Source of the DNA: Pseudoneurospora amorphoporcata
Lineage: Eukaryota; Ascomycota; Sordariomycetes; Sordariales; Sordariaceae
Length of the DNA: 64,000 bases
Assembly (NCBI GenBank): GCA_033297205.1
Contig: MU859089.1
Location: forward strand, 1-64,000
Reading direction: 5' to 3'
Each line of letters begins with the position of its first letter. Within the stretch, counting starts at the first letter, position 1. This document shows positions 22,365 through 32,270 of the stretch, piece by piece. The translations under genes and the position numbers were made by a program. The notes below the pieces were generated by a model. It saw only the letters and a program-made list of their open reading frames with translations. It was not told the DNA's origin and ran no database searches.

Positions 22365-22791
22365 CTAGTTCGACTTAGGGAGGATCCCCGACAACCCACT
22401 GCCGGTCTGCTTTTCACCACCAAGAGTGTTCTGGATGGTACCTCCGATGGCGCCCTTGTCTGTGAACTGCTTGCCGATCACCCCTTCCGAGGAGAGAGGG
22501 CCGCCGACTTTTTCGCCGATTTGGCCAATTGCGCCGGTTTCTGTTTGGGGGAGTTATGTTAGCAATATGTAATTGGGGGAATTGAGTGAAGAAAGACAAG
22601 AGGAAAGGGAAGAGAGGACAAAACATACCAGTGAACTGCTTGCCAATAGCACCATCCGAGTCAAAAGCCCTGGGCTTGGTCTCGAGCTTCTCAGTGCCGA
22701 GATGGGCGTTGGCGGGGGTAGGGACGGCGCCGGCCTTGCCGCCGGTGGCCTTGGGGCCGACGTGAGAGTTGGAGGCCTGCTGGGAAGACAT
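22365..22791 (-). CDS. small hydrophilic protein with GxIGKQFT repeats
   Basis: There are two exons on the minus strand, 22791-22629 and 22540-22365, giving 112 aa. They are joined through GTATGT and CAAACAG so that GAIGKQFT continues as ETGAIGQIGEKVGGPL. The protein has no hydrophobic segment and no signal peptide. It contains repeated Gly-Ile-Gly units (DGAIGKQFT, GAIGQIG, GVIGKQFT, GAIGGTI) spaced about 15-25 residues apart. It is a type of small fungal protein often linked to stress or conidiation, but I do not recognise the family. A TATA-like element and an AGGGG stress element on the same strand lie upstream, which fits an inducible gene. Confidence 0.8.
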
Positions 22792-23826
22792 TTTTGATGT
22801 TATGTGTGTATTTGTTTTGTTTGTTTGCTTGTTAAGTGGTTGTGGTATTTAGGTTCCTTGTTGAACTTCAGTTGTAGGTGTGAATGTGATTGTGATTTGG
22901 AATGCTGAATGATCTTCCAACGGGCGACAAGAGGACTTTATAAACGCAAGTGATGCTCAATTCCACAGACCCAAAATGTGTGACGACATTGCTGTAGGAA
23001 CTTAAGACTACAATGAAAGTGGTGACGGGCGTGACAAAGTAATGATGTCATGATGCGAGCTGACCAACGGATAGTGCTGCTGTAGACTGCTGCGGACCGC
23101 TGCGGGGCCCCAACTTTACCCCTGACGGGAGCGAGGTGAACTTCTGGCCAGGTCCACCAAATATCATCACTTAATGAATGTTGATTGTGAATATCTGATC
23201 TAGATCACGGGATCGTGTTGGTGTTGATCGCGAATGTAGTTGGCTCCTTTTGGAAGTTTGTTTACGTTAAAAAACTTGCGGGCTCACCAAGGACCGAGTT
23301 CCCAATGACGCAGCGGAACCTCAATCGTCAATGAAGACTGTCCTTTTCTCCGGCTGTATTCTTCGTGATTATCTTCTGATGAGACAAAATGACAAGCGCT
23401 GAGGCTCCATAGTAAGATCCATCTTCTGCCGCTTTTCGAGTGGACGTTGTCTGATCCAAGTCTCTAGCGATGACGGCCAACTAGGTGCATCATTATCAAC
23501 CACAATGGCCCGAAAAGCCACAAACAATAACGACTAACTTCGTTTGACCTATGTCATCTTTTAAAATCTCCCAAAACTGACGCACTCCGTATGTACTCCA
23601 TCTTTGACGCAACGGTAGTATCCTTGAGCCAAGATCACCGTGTTTCGCAGTCTCGAATGCGAATCATCAAATGATAAGAGAAGAGCGTTAAGCCAGAGAC
23701 GAACTGTTAAAGCCACTCACGATATCCACCCTTTAACATCCTTTTACCCCCTGTTCACGTCCTTGTCAATTTGGCTCCCTTGTTCAATCTTTCAACCTCT
23801 CCAGTCCACTTACCTACCTCTCTCCC
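22792..23826. other. promoter of the small protein gene and 3' flank of the DUF3716 gene
   Basis: Apart from the TATA-like and AGGGG elements noted separately, nothing is recognised. Short chance frames only. Confidence 0.5.
22936..22945 (-). promoter_or_regulatory. TATA-like box of the GxIGKQFT gene
   Basis: The minus strand reads GTTTATAAAG about 145 bases upstream of the ATG at 22791. An AGGGG element on the same strand (plus-strand CCCCT at 23119-23123) lies a further 175 bases upstream and matches the fungal stress response element. Confidence 0.45.
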
Positions 23827-26685
23827 TCAGAAATAACCCGCCAGATGCGTGACATGCACAGTAGCATCCACATAAACGCGGTTCTCGATCGTGCACGTTT
23901 GACCTGGCTCAATCCTGAACATGCCGTGCTGGCCAATCATGACCTCCGGCTCGTCCCCAACCTTCACCCGCAACTTGCCGGTTGCAATCGAAACGAGTCG
24001 GGTCTGGCCGTCGTCTGGGTCCATGGTGATGGTCTTGCCGGTGTGGATGGTTTTGACCTGGAACTGCACATCGTTGCAGACTGGGACCGTGTGGCCGGTT
24101 GAGAGGAAGGCTTTGGAGTAGGCAAATCCTGCAGAGTAGTAGGTCAGCAATTGATAGGTGAATGATAGGGAATATGGGCATAACTTACCAATAGGTTTAT
24201 CACTCTTCGACTTGAGTATCCGACCAGGCGCCATCTCCCACTGCTCCATATCAAACATATCCGCCGACTGGACATCGCCAGCCGAGACAAGCGAAGTCGA
24301 AGTCGTAACCGCCGCCGCCTGCCTTTGAGGCCGCGGAGCTGCATGAGCTAGCGCCCATGCCCCGCCCCCTCCCGCTCTTCCTCTGTTCAACCAAACACCA
24401 TCCGTACTCTTATTGGTATTAGGGGTCTTCGGCGGGAAAGGCGGCTGAGGTCGTAGAGGAATCCCTTTGCCGCGTGAGCATGCACCCCCCTTGCTGTCAT
24501 AGGTGCAATTGGCGCAGCCCTGATACACCCTCCTGGCTTCCGGGTGGGCGGTGGTCTTGATGGCGACGCAGCCACCCTTGAACAAAGGCCCTTGCTCCCG
24601 GCGGCAGCGCGTGCATGGGAGGTCCAGCACCTCTCCTGTGACTTGGATGATTAGGGCGGCGATGTCGCGAGTGTGCTTCTCAGCGAAGGGCACACTAAGG
24701 GGGAGTACGAGGTCGCGAACCCGTGGGAGCGAAAGGAGCTCCTTGATGTAGCCTACCTCTGGAACCTCATCAGTGAAGGCGAGGTGGGGCTTGATATAGT
24801 TCCAAAGCCTCTTTTGGTCCTCAGTTAGATGGACAGTAGAGGTAGACTTGGTGAGTTCGTAGTCCCTTTTGTCGTTGTTTGGAGGCAGGGGCTGGTTGTC
24901 GGACTCGAGTTTGTCCTCATCGTATGCCTGGAGGGAAACTTCGTCTCGGCTATGGGCTGTGGCTCCAGCAGACTCGCCGTGTAGCTCGGGGGTATGATCT
25001 GCCAATGACTTTGAGGCTCCTGACTGCGGCTTTGACTGGCCAGTGTTGGAACGCATTATGGCTTGGATATTGCCAACGGACTTGCCCCTCGACCTCAAGA
25101 TACGCCGAGACCTCTCTGCGCCCCAGGATTTGTGGCTGCAATTTGTCTGGCCAAAATGATAGAAGCAGTTGGCGCAGGACCATATGTTTGCCAGAGGAGT
25201 GTCGGCCGCCTTGGAGGAGATCATGATGCAGCCATTCCAAGGGCCCCTGCCCTCTTTACATTTGTCGCAAGGTGTCGCAGCGGGTTCTCCCGTCAGTTGG
25301 ATAATGACGGCCGATATGTCCCTGGGATGTGCATCCATAAATGGATGCGTTCGCTGCCATTTGAAATTGGGATTTAGCTCCCTCACTCGAGGCAGGATGC
25401 TCAACTCGTAGACATAGCCACCGTGAGGCATCTCCTTCCCCCTATGCTTAGCCAGGAGCGGCTCCACGTATGCCCACATGCTGGCTCTGGCTCCCGTCGG
25501 CACTGACGATGAAGTAGCGGGAGGTACTTTATCCAATGCCATTGACTCTCTGACTTGGTACCCGTCTGGTAAGATGGCTCCATGCGTTGTATGCGGCACG
25601 CCATTCACCTCCCATTCGCGATATGCACGACCTGAAGCAGCTACGTCTCTTGACGTATAACGTGCTGATGGGTCAAGAGCACCTTTCTGAGCTTTTGCCT
25701 CCGAGGTTGATGGATGGCCTCCCGAGGTGTCCAGAATATCCTCTTTGGGCTTTGTCTCCGATGCAGATGTTTGATCTGCCGGCGTGTCCAGAGCTTCTCC
25801 TTTTGCCTTTTTCGCTTCTTTCGCTTTGATGGCGTTGTGCTTCCTCACAATGTCGTGGACATGGGCCATCCTGCCGTCTGCCCATCGTTGTTTCAGGGCC
25901 TCGGAGACTCGCTTTCTTCGAGCTGCATCCCATTCTCCACCAGCCTTACGTTTCTTTGGTACTGTCGACGTAGGCGCAGCAGCAGCGATGGTTGTGGCCA
26001 TATTGGTAGGGGTAGGGGTAGCAGAGGGCTGCGAGGGATTGACTCTCAGGTCCCCGACCACTTGGGGAACTACAATATCACTAAGGATCTGAGCCGGCTC
26101 GAGCTCTTTGTCAGTATTGTGGCCGAATCCATGGTTGGCCGCTCGGTCGTACTCCGGGCTGGGCTCGTGGTCGGACTCAAAGATGAGCTGGCCCCCGTCT
26201 ATGTCGTCGCTATCGGCATCGTCGCCACTGTCGCCGTCGCCGTTGTCGTCATTGTCGCTGTCACCGCCAACATGACGACCCTCGACATTGTTGCTGTCGA
26301 GATCGCGTAAATAGCTCTCGATTTCGTTGGTGTCAGCCTCGCTGCCAAGAGCCTCGTCACCCTCGGCGACACTACTCGCGGCGGCGCTATCCTCTTCGGC
26401 ACTGTCCTCTTCGGCGCTATCCTCCTCGGCACTGCTCTGTGCACTATCACTGTCGGTACCCGAGCTGGAATCCGAGCCTGACTGGCTTTCATCAGCACTG
26501 GTCTGGACAGCTGTAGTCGCAGCCGAAATAGCCGGGTTTGAGGATGCCGCACGTCCTCTGAAAGGCGATATTGGAGTAAAAGCGAGACCGCTGGTAGAAA
26601 CGTAGGCCAGTCCTTCGAGAGTCGGAATCCGGAACGTATCCGCGTCTGGTAATTGAAAGGTTGGAGGTTGCAAGTTCTCAGCCAT
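23827..26685 (-). CDS. DUF3716 (twice) protein with Mif2/CENP-C-like cupin end
   Basis: There are two exons on the minus strand, 26685-24189 and 24128-23827, giving 932 aa. The 60-nt intron (GTAAGT...TTGCTGAC...CTGCAG) is in frame and stop-free. Residues about 70-185 are very acidic, with three exact AEEDS repeats and long Asp/Ser runs. A basic segment follows (KKRKAGGEWDAARRKRVSEA, LKQRWADGRMA), DNA-binding-like. Two copies of a Cys-rich module typical of DUF3716 follow at about 405-520 and 625-735. Each has a helical part ending in RDI(S/A)A(V/L)IIQ(L/V)TGE, then CxxC, a GP...GC turn and a CANC...CS pair. The last 120 residues (MEQWEMAPGRI, IGFAYSKAFLSTG, TGKLRVKVGDEPEVMIGQHG, MFRIEPGQTCTIENR) match the C-terminal cupin of fungal CENP-C/Mif2. 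It is predicted nuclear and borders a transposon island. A chromatin role is inference. Confidence 0.8.
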   Translation of the reverse strand: MAENLQPPTFQLPDADTFRIPTLEGLAYVSTSGLAFTPISPFRGRAASSNPAISAATTAVQTSADESQSGSDSSSGTDSDSAQSSAEEDSAEEDSAEEDSAAASSVAEGDEALGSEADTNEIESYLRDLDSNNVEGRHVGGDSDNDDNGDGDSGDDADSDDIDGGQLIFESDHEPSPEYDRAANHGFGHNTDKELEPAQILSDIVVPQVVGDLRVNPSQPSATPTPTNMATTIAAAAPTSTVPKKRKAGGEWDAARRKRVSEALKQRWADGRMAHVHDIVRKHNAIKAKEAKKAKGEALDTPADQTSASETKPKEDILDTSGGHPSTSEAKAQKGALDPSARYTSRDVAASGRAYREWEVNGVPHTTHGAILPDGYQVRESMALDKVPPATSSSVPTGARASMWAYVEPLLAKHRGKEMPHGGYVYELSILPRVRELNPNFKWQRTHPFMDAHPRDISAVIIQLTGEPAATPCDKCKEGRGPWNGCIMISSKAADTPLANIWSCANCFYHFGQTNCSHKSWGAERSRRILRSRGKSVGNIQAIMRSNTGQSKPQSGASKSLADHTPELHGESAGATAHSRDEVSLQAYDEDKLESDNQPLPPNNDKRDYELTKSTSTVHLTEDQKRLWNYIKPHLAFTDEVPEVGYIKELLSLPRVRDLVLPLSVPFAEKHTRDIAALIIQVTGEVLDLPCTRCRREQGPLFKGGCVAIKTTAHPEARRVYQGCANCTYDSKGGACSRGKGIPLRPQPPFPPKTPNTNKSTDGVWLNRGRAGGGGAWALAHAAPRPQRQAAAVTTSTSLVSAGDVQSADMFDMEQWEMAPGRILKSKSDKPIGKLCPYSLSFTYQLLTYYSAGFAYSKAFLSTGHTVPVCNDVQFQVKTIHTGKTITMDPDDGQTRLVSIATGKLRVKVGDEPEVMIGQHGMFRIEPGQTCTIENRVYVDATVHVTHLAGYF

Positions 26686-27084
26686 GGCGATTTAGGATGG
26701 AAATAGACAGGGCGATCGTTACTACGCTGTATTGGAGTATTTAATCTCTCCGGCAAGTATTGCGCCCCAGCAGTGATAGTAAATGAGCAATTGCGCTCCT
26801 TTACTACTATCATCAGCCTTTGGGAAAGATCAAATGATAATAACTGAAGAAGAGTTGATGAAACGCTCAAATATACGCGCGCGTATGCAAGCGTTGGAAA
26901 GAAATAATATTTAGAGAAGTATATAATAAGGTTGGAAGAAGCGTTTTGCTGTAGGATTATATGTTAAAGAAAACGTGTAGGAAGACTGATAAGAGAGATA
27001 TTCTGCAGTTATATTTAGAATATTTTATTAAACTTACTCAAATTTATTTTTACAAAGTAAATAATTATAATAAAATAAAGAGCA
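26686..27084. other. promoter side of the DUF3716 gene passing into AT-rich DNA
   Basis: Composition drops sharply in GC from about 26890 rightward. Nothing else is recognised before the inverted-repeat element. Confidence 0.5.
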
Positions 27085-28432
27085 AGTCTATTTGCACGGT
27101 CACGATTGTCTATTTGAACGGTGATTCACTTTTTCCCTCCTACATATCCCTAACCCTCGCGCAGCCACAGATGTCACATGTATTCTTTCGAAAATTTCGC
27201 TTAGAAATCTGGGCATTACCATTCTTTCATACGTAACATCAGACCGCAGTGCCCAGACCAGATACGCACCCCTATATCGCACTTTACAAGGCATTTTACA
27301 GCGTACTTTACAAGGTAGTTAGTGGTACGGTCGCATATCGCACGGTCGCACATCGTTCAATTAAGCGCACATCGTTCAATTGAGCGATCAATCAATTGCA
27401 CTCAATCTACATTAATCCATATAATGATAATCTATCTAATATTTATTATGTAATCGAGCACTCTAACTGCCAGCGAGTCCCAGCGAGTGCTTTAGACTGT
27501 CAGCGAGTCTCCCAGAGTGCCAGTGAGATCTCCAGAGTGCCAGAGTCTCCCTTACTGGGCTTGTGTGCCAGCGATACGTGTGCTGCGCCGTTGAGTGCCA
27601 GCTGGAGTGCTAGCTAGCGTGCCTCTTCTACCCCGGGCAGCGCTGCCTCCCCTCTCTCCTCCTCCTCTACCTCTCTATGTATCTTCTCCTCTTGTACTGC
27701 CACGAGGGCGGCCTCGTCCCCTCGTCTATGTACTAGCTAGACCGCGGCGGTTAGCCTTATTAGCTTGCTCAAGGTCTACACCCTCCTATATAGACACGTT
27801 TCGCTAGATAGATAATGCTACTTTTATCGAGGCAGTAGGATTGCGGCCTGCCCTGGGCTGTTAGCCGCGGGTGGGTTGGAGACGAGGCCTTCCTCGAAGT
27901 CGTAATACTACCGCTTGGAGTTGAGCTGGCGCAGTTGAGGGAGGGGGAGCTTGAGTGTTGACTGGCGCGGTCAGTCAGTAAAAGTAAAGTCGATTGCTAG
28001 AGTGTGCGCTACGGTCGCGTGCGCCTGTCAGCTAGGTCGCTACATCAGCCATCTGCGTTACGATTAGCTAAGGAAATACATAGAAAAAATGACGGATCAT
28101 TTCTTACTATTGACAGATGCCAGCGCTTTATTTACTTAGTGATATTTCGTGATGCGCGCGATGGTAGTTTGATTGATTATAGAGAGGGTGGTGGTAATGG
28201 TGATAGTGATAGAGGAAGCGATGCGATGCGACGATGCAAATCGCTGTAAGGATTACGAAATTTGGCCTATGCAGAGGTTACAACGTATAATAGGCTGTAA
28301 TCTGGGGGCTTAACGGTCGCGGTACGAGCGAGATTAGTACTAGCGGAGAGGGAACAGCAAGGTTAAGGATATGTATGGGAGAAAAAAGTGGATCACTGTT
28401 CAAATAGACAATCGTGACCGTGCAAATAGACT
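27085..28432. mobile_element. 1.35-kb DNA element with ~70-bp terminal inverted repeats
   Basis: The first 35 bases at the left end (starting AGTCTATTTGCACGGTCACG) are repeated exactly, inverted, at the right end (28398-28432). The match continues with a few substitutions and small gaps to about 27159 on the left and 28360 on the right, including ACATATCC(C/T)TAACC. The interior holds no intact transposase, only short frames. It also has clustered GCCAGCGAGT-like subrepeats (about 27465-27610) and a doubled CACATCGTTCAATT motif (27345-27385). No clear target duplication was found. This is best read as a non-autonomous class II element, family unknown. The differences between the inverted repeats include transitions compatible with RIP. 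Confidence 0.8.
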
Positions 28433-28730
28433 TTCTTATAATTAAATTTCCTTAACTATATTTATTAACGCTCTTACAATTACTTCTAATATATTATAAT
28501 TCTAAAACTGATATATATTAAGTATTAAAGGTAAAATAATATAATAAGGCCTTAATATAATAAGGGTAGTTAATTGTAGTTTATTTAACGTTATTTTTAA
28601 TTTCTTTAAGAATAGTAATTTTGGCAGTACTAAAGTAGCGAAATATTTTAATTTTGGTAATAGAACGGAATTAAAATTTAAAAAAATATTAATTTTTATA
28701 CTTATTATTTCTAGGTATTTGTCACACGGA
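28433..28730. repeat. AT-rich RIP-like relic
   Basis: The stretch is almost entirely A and T, with long TTAATATAA-type tracts and no open frame. This is the composition expected of repeats mutated by RIP beyond recognition. Confidence 0.5.
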
Positions 28731-28859
28731 CATTTGCTTACAGTTTTAGGTTAGGGTTGCCGAGGCTTAGCAGAGCCTCCACGCTTGACATTAGCCTTAT
28801 GAATGCCTAGCGGCCGCAGGTCGCGAGACTCAAACTCACCTCGGCCGGACTCTCGGCCA

Positions 28860-29289
28860 TCAGCACTGTTTACCCGAACTCCTCCCGACGCTACCGGCTA
28901 GCGAGCCAAACCCTGGAAGTGCCGAAGACGCTGATGAGGCACCACGAGACGATCCCAATCTCGAGACGATCCCAATCTTCCCAGAAGCAACCACAGCTAA
29001 CCAAACAAGAAGCAAGGCGCACGGGTGAAAGACAACGTCAAAAGGAAGATAGAGAATAGATGAAGGCATTCAGGAAGTTCCACATGTATGATAGATGCCT
29101 TGAGGCCTCAGGCGACAAGGCTTAATGCGTACCTCAAGAACGTGCCGATTCCGTGTGGCATAAGAAGGCCTTGAAGCCCAACCTTCTCTTGGAGGTTGAG
29201 AAGATCAACAAAGCCTTCAAGACCAAAGAAGTTTATTAGCTGAATTTGAACTACTGTTCCAAGCCTAGAATACTGCCCTTGTCACAGTA
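28860..29289 (+). pseudogene. relic coding tail of the dispersed element (copy 2)
   Basis: One plus-strand frame reads continuously through ...KQPQLTKQEARRTGER, then MKAFRKFHMYDRCLEASGDK, then HKKALKPNLLLEVEKINKAF and KTKEVY with a TAG at 29237-29239. It is interrupted by two in-frame stops, TAG just before MKAF and TAA after GDKA. Both can arise from CAG or CAA by C-to-T change at CpA, the RIP signature. The last 48 coding bases and 45 following bases match window positions 1-95. The product is basic and Gln/Lys-rich, and I do not recognise it. Confidence 0.65.
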
Positions 29290-29481
29290 TTAAACGAAGT
29301 ATAATATCTTTGGCTCAATAATAGCGCAATTCCAGGGTAGTATTATATATAGGACGTAGTCCGCTAATAGAAATTAATATTGCGTAACGAATATTAACTA
29401 CTTTATTAATATTAATATACCAAGAAAACGTTAATATTTTAGCTTAATATTAATATAGTTGCGTAGTAAAAACACTATTAC

Positions 29482-29830
29482 TGTTAACGTGTAGCTAGTA
29501 CTGTGCCTTGTAACTGCCTTGTACTACCTTGTAGTATAGAAGGCTGATTGCTGAGGACACTATTCCTTCTACGTCATAGAATCAGTCGACTCAGCCTCCA
29601 CAGAATCTACTAGAACACAAGGGTTTCACCACTGCGTTCTGGATTCTCGAACCTGTTCAGCATTCTTCCTAGATTGATTTGTCATTATTGAATGCAACAG
29701 AAGCTCATAGATTTAACTCTTTCCTTTCATAGTATAGTACTCGTACAAGCACTTCTACACTCTGGAAGCTTCTAGACACTCAGCATTTATGTATATAAAG
29801 ACCTCTCCTCTCTGTTAGTTAGTCACTCCT

Positions 29831-29870
<40 letters not shown>

Positions 29871-30152
29871 GACACTCAAGCAATACAATACGGTCTTTTC
29901 TTATAGTGCAGAGTTCACTATAATAAGTTGTTTTCTATAGTGCAGAGTTCACTGTAATCTTCTATCTTGAGAACAGAGTCCTCTCTAAGACTTCTTTTAC
30001 AACACTTCTATTGTATCTGCAATCATGCTGCTTTCTTCAGCACTGCTGTCGTACCACCGCTTCCGCTCCGCTCAGCTACAAGTGCATAGTTCACTGTAGC
30101 ATCCCTATACTAGTACTATCATCATAGGCTAGTTAGGGCATTGCAGCAAACA
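29482..30152 (+). repeat. LTR copy A (TGTTAAC...AAACA)
   Basis: This 671-bp sequence has TG...CA ends and matches copy B at 30834-31473 along its length. The 3' half (from the TATA box GTATATAAAG at 29791-29800 onward) is nearly identical, and the 5' half is more diverged. Flanking pentamers ATTAC and GGTTT do not match, so the insertion site is not intact or one end was rearranged. No internal retrotransposon genes accompany it. Confidence 0.8.
29832..29870 (+). repeat. AAGC microsatellite inside LTR copy A
   Basis: About ten tandem AAGC units lie just downstream of the LTR TATA box. The equivalent position in copy B has only about three units, which accounts for most of the length difference between the two LTRs. 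Confidence 0.9.
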
Positions 30153-30233
30153 GGTTTTAACAGCTTTCTTAGCTTTAACAAAATTATAATTATTTTTTAC
30201 ATTCTCTATAGTTACGAAGTTCTCTAATGATTT

Positions 30234-30650
30234 TGAGAAGGTCTTTTCGCACTGCCATAAAAGTCTTCCTACACTGTCAGCAAAAAGGCATATATATATA
30301 ACTCCGCTAAATTTAAAGTAAGAGATATAAGAGTGGGGTTGGAATTTTTAGTATTTTTTACACTATAATATAGCATTTATAAGGAATTTTTATCTAGCCT
30401 CTAGCGTTTTACTAAAACGAAATATTAAAAAGGAATAAATTTTATTTAAATCTTTACCAGTTTTAGTCTTAACTCTCTGCCGAGTAACGTTGCGATATAG
30501 TCGTGGGTACCATATTATAGAGAAAAAAATGAGAAAAATTTCAATACTACTCTTACTTACCTAAGCCTCCATTCGGATAAGTTACACCTTGTTTCATTTT
30601 TTTACTACAGTGTAAAAAGACTTTTATGGCAGTGCGAAAAGACGTTCTCA
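30234..30650. mobile_element. MITE-like element with 44-bp inverted repeats
   Basis: Positions 30234-30277 and the reverse complement of 30607-30650 match at 41 of 44 positions, sharing the core GTCTTTTCGCACTGCCATAA. Two of the three mismatches are adjacent C/T differences, as RIP would give. The 417-bp unit encodes nothing, and its interior is AT-rich. No target duplication is evident. It lies between the two LTR copies. Confidence 0.8.
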
Positions 30651-30833
30651 TAATTTTATCGTTTTAACAGTAATAAGTGACCGAATTTTCTTAATTTACT
30701 AATATTCCTCCCCTTCTCTCTTTTAAAAAAATAGAAGCTTAAGTAATTAGGGCTTTAACATTAGTAATATTATTAATTATAAGTAAAATGTTTTAATTAC
30801 GTTTAGTAAAAGGTTAATTAAATTTAAAAATTC

Positions 30834-31473
30834 TGTTAACGTGTAGCTAGTACTATGCCTTGTAACTGCCCTGTACTACTCTGTAGTATAATAGGCTGGT
30901 CACTGGGGAACTTAGTCTCCACAGAATGTGTTAGAATAACAGGGCTTGGCCATTGCGTTCTCAGCCTCGCCACCGTTCTTGGCTTCGCTACTATATTCTT
31001 GGCTTTGCTAACTTATCCTGCATTCCTTCTAGATTGATTAGTCATTATGGAATGCATTGGAAACTTACAGATCTAGTTTCTTTCCTTTTATGGCAGAGTG
31101 TCCCTACTGACTTACAGCAAGCTTCTATACTCTGGAAGCTTCTAGACACTCAGCATTCATGTATATAAAGACCACTCTCCTCTCCTCTAGTTAGTCACTC
31201 CTTAAGCAAGCAAGCACACTTAAGCAATACAATACAGTCTTTTCTCACAGTGCAGAGTCCACTGTAATCTTCTGTCTTGAGAGCAGAGTCCTCTCTAAGA
31301 CCTCTTTTACAACACTCCTATTGTATTTGCAACTACGCTGCAATTACGCTGCTTCCTTCAGCACTGCTGTCGTACCACCGCTTCCGCTCCGCTCAGCTAC
31401 AAGTGCATAGTTCACTGTAGCATCCCTATACTAGTACTATCATCATAGGCTAGTTAGGGCATTGCAGCAAACA
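30834..31473 (+). repeat. solo LTR, copy B, with AATTC target duplication
   Basis: This 640-bp TG...CA sequence is flanked by AATTC on both sides (30829-30833 and 31474-31478). That is the perfect 5-bp target-site duplication expected of an LTR retrotransposon insertion reduced to a solo LTR. It contains a TATA box (GTATATAAAG at 31161-31170) and the same downstream region as copy A. No polymerase or gag remains are adjacent. Confidence 0.9.
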
Positions 31474-31478
31474 AATTC

Positions 31479-32270
31479 TTTATTAGAAATTTATACTTTT
31501 ATAATTATTTTTAAATTTATAATACCTTATATATTTCTTTTTCTTACTGAAAAGTGTAAAATAACGAATTTAAATTATGATATTATTATTTAAAATAATA
31601 TACTTCGTATTATATTTAATATAGGCTATATAATTTAGACTTTTAGTAAATATTATTTAGGTTTCTTCTTCGACGTTAGCGTAAGTACGAAGTATTTTAG
31701 CAGCGTTATAAGCGAGGGATTATTTAAATTTTTAAAATTAAGAAAGTAATATAAAAATAATACTATTATATAGAAATTATAAATAAAAACTCTTAGTATT
31801 ACGCTATTATATAAAAAAATATATAATAAGTAAAATTATTAATAGGAGAAGGAGAGAAGGAGCGAGAGAAGAAAAGTACAAGGGAGGAAGTGGGAAGAAT
31901 ATATAAGGCGCGATTCTTATATTACTATTTTCTAATTAGAATTAGCGTAGCGCTATTTTGCTATTTATTATGTTACTGTAGTTACTACTGCAATAAGCAA
32001 CATACGGGCTACACTAGGATTCAGTATTGAAGTTTAGTATTATGACTACAGTATTACGCGACTATAGCTTAGGAATTTAGGATATATGGTATACTTATCT
32101 TATTTATAATTAAAGTTAATTGCGTGTTAAAGCTGGGAGTACTATTATAATACTATATAATATAGTCTCGTACCTCTGGCGTTCCGGTACCGCAACTCGG
32201 CAATTCTCTAGCCGTATCTCCACTCGATTTATATATATAGTCTGGAAATAGAGTCTCCGCTACTCTCTTC
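31479..32270. repeat. AT-rich RIP-like relic with LTR-like fragments
   Basis: The DNA is very AT-rich, with a TATATAAGGCGCG promoter-like motif near 31900. A short normal-composition patch at about 32170-32220 follows. These may be pieces of further LTR elements, but no termini could be paired. Confidence 0.4.

Noticed and set aside
28740..28760. Telomere-like TTAGGTTAGGG
   Set aside because: Barely two imperfect units in the middle of a gene-bearing region; not a telomeric array.
29482..31473. A single LTR retrotransposon bounded by the two LTR copies
   Set aside because: The 680-bp interior has no gag/pol remains or primer-binding site, and copy B has its own target duplication, so two separate insertions fit better.
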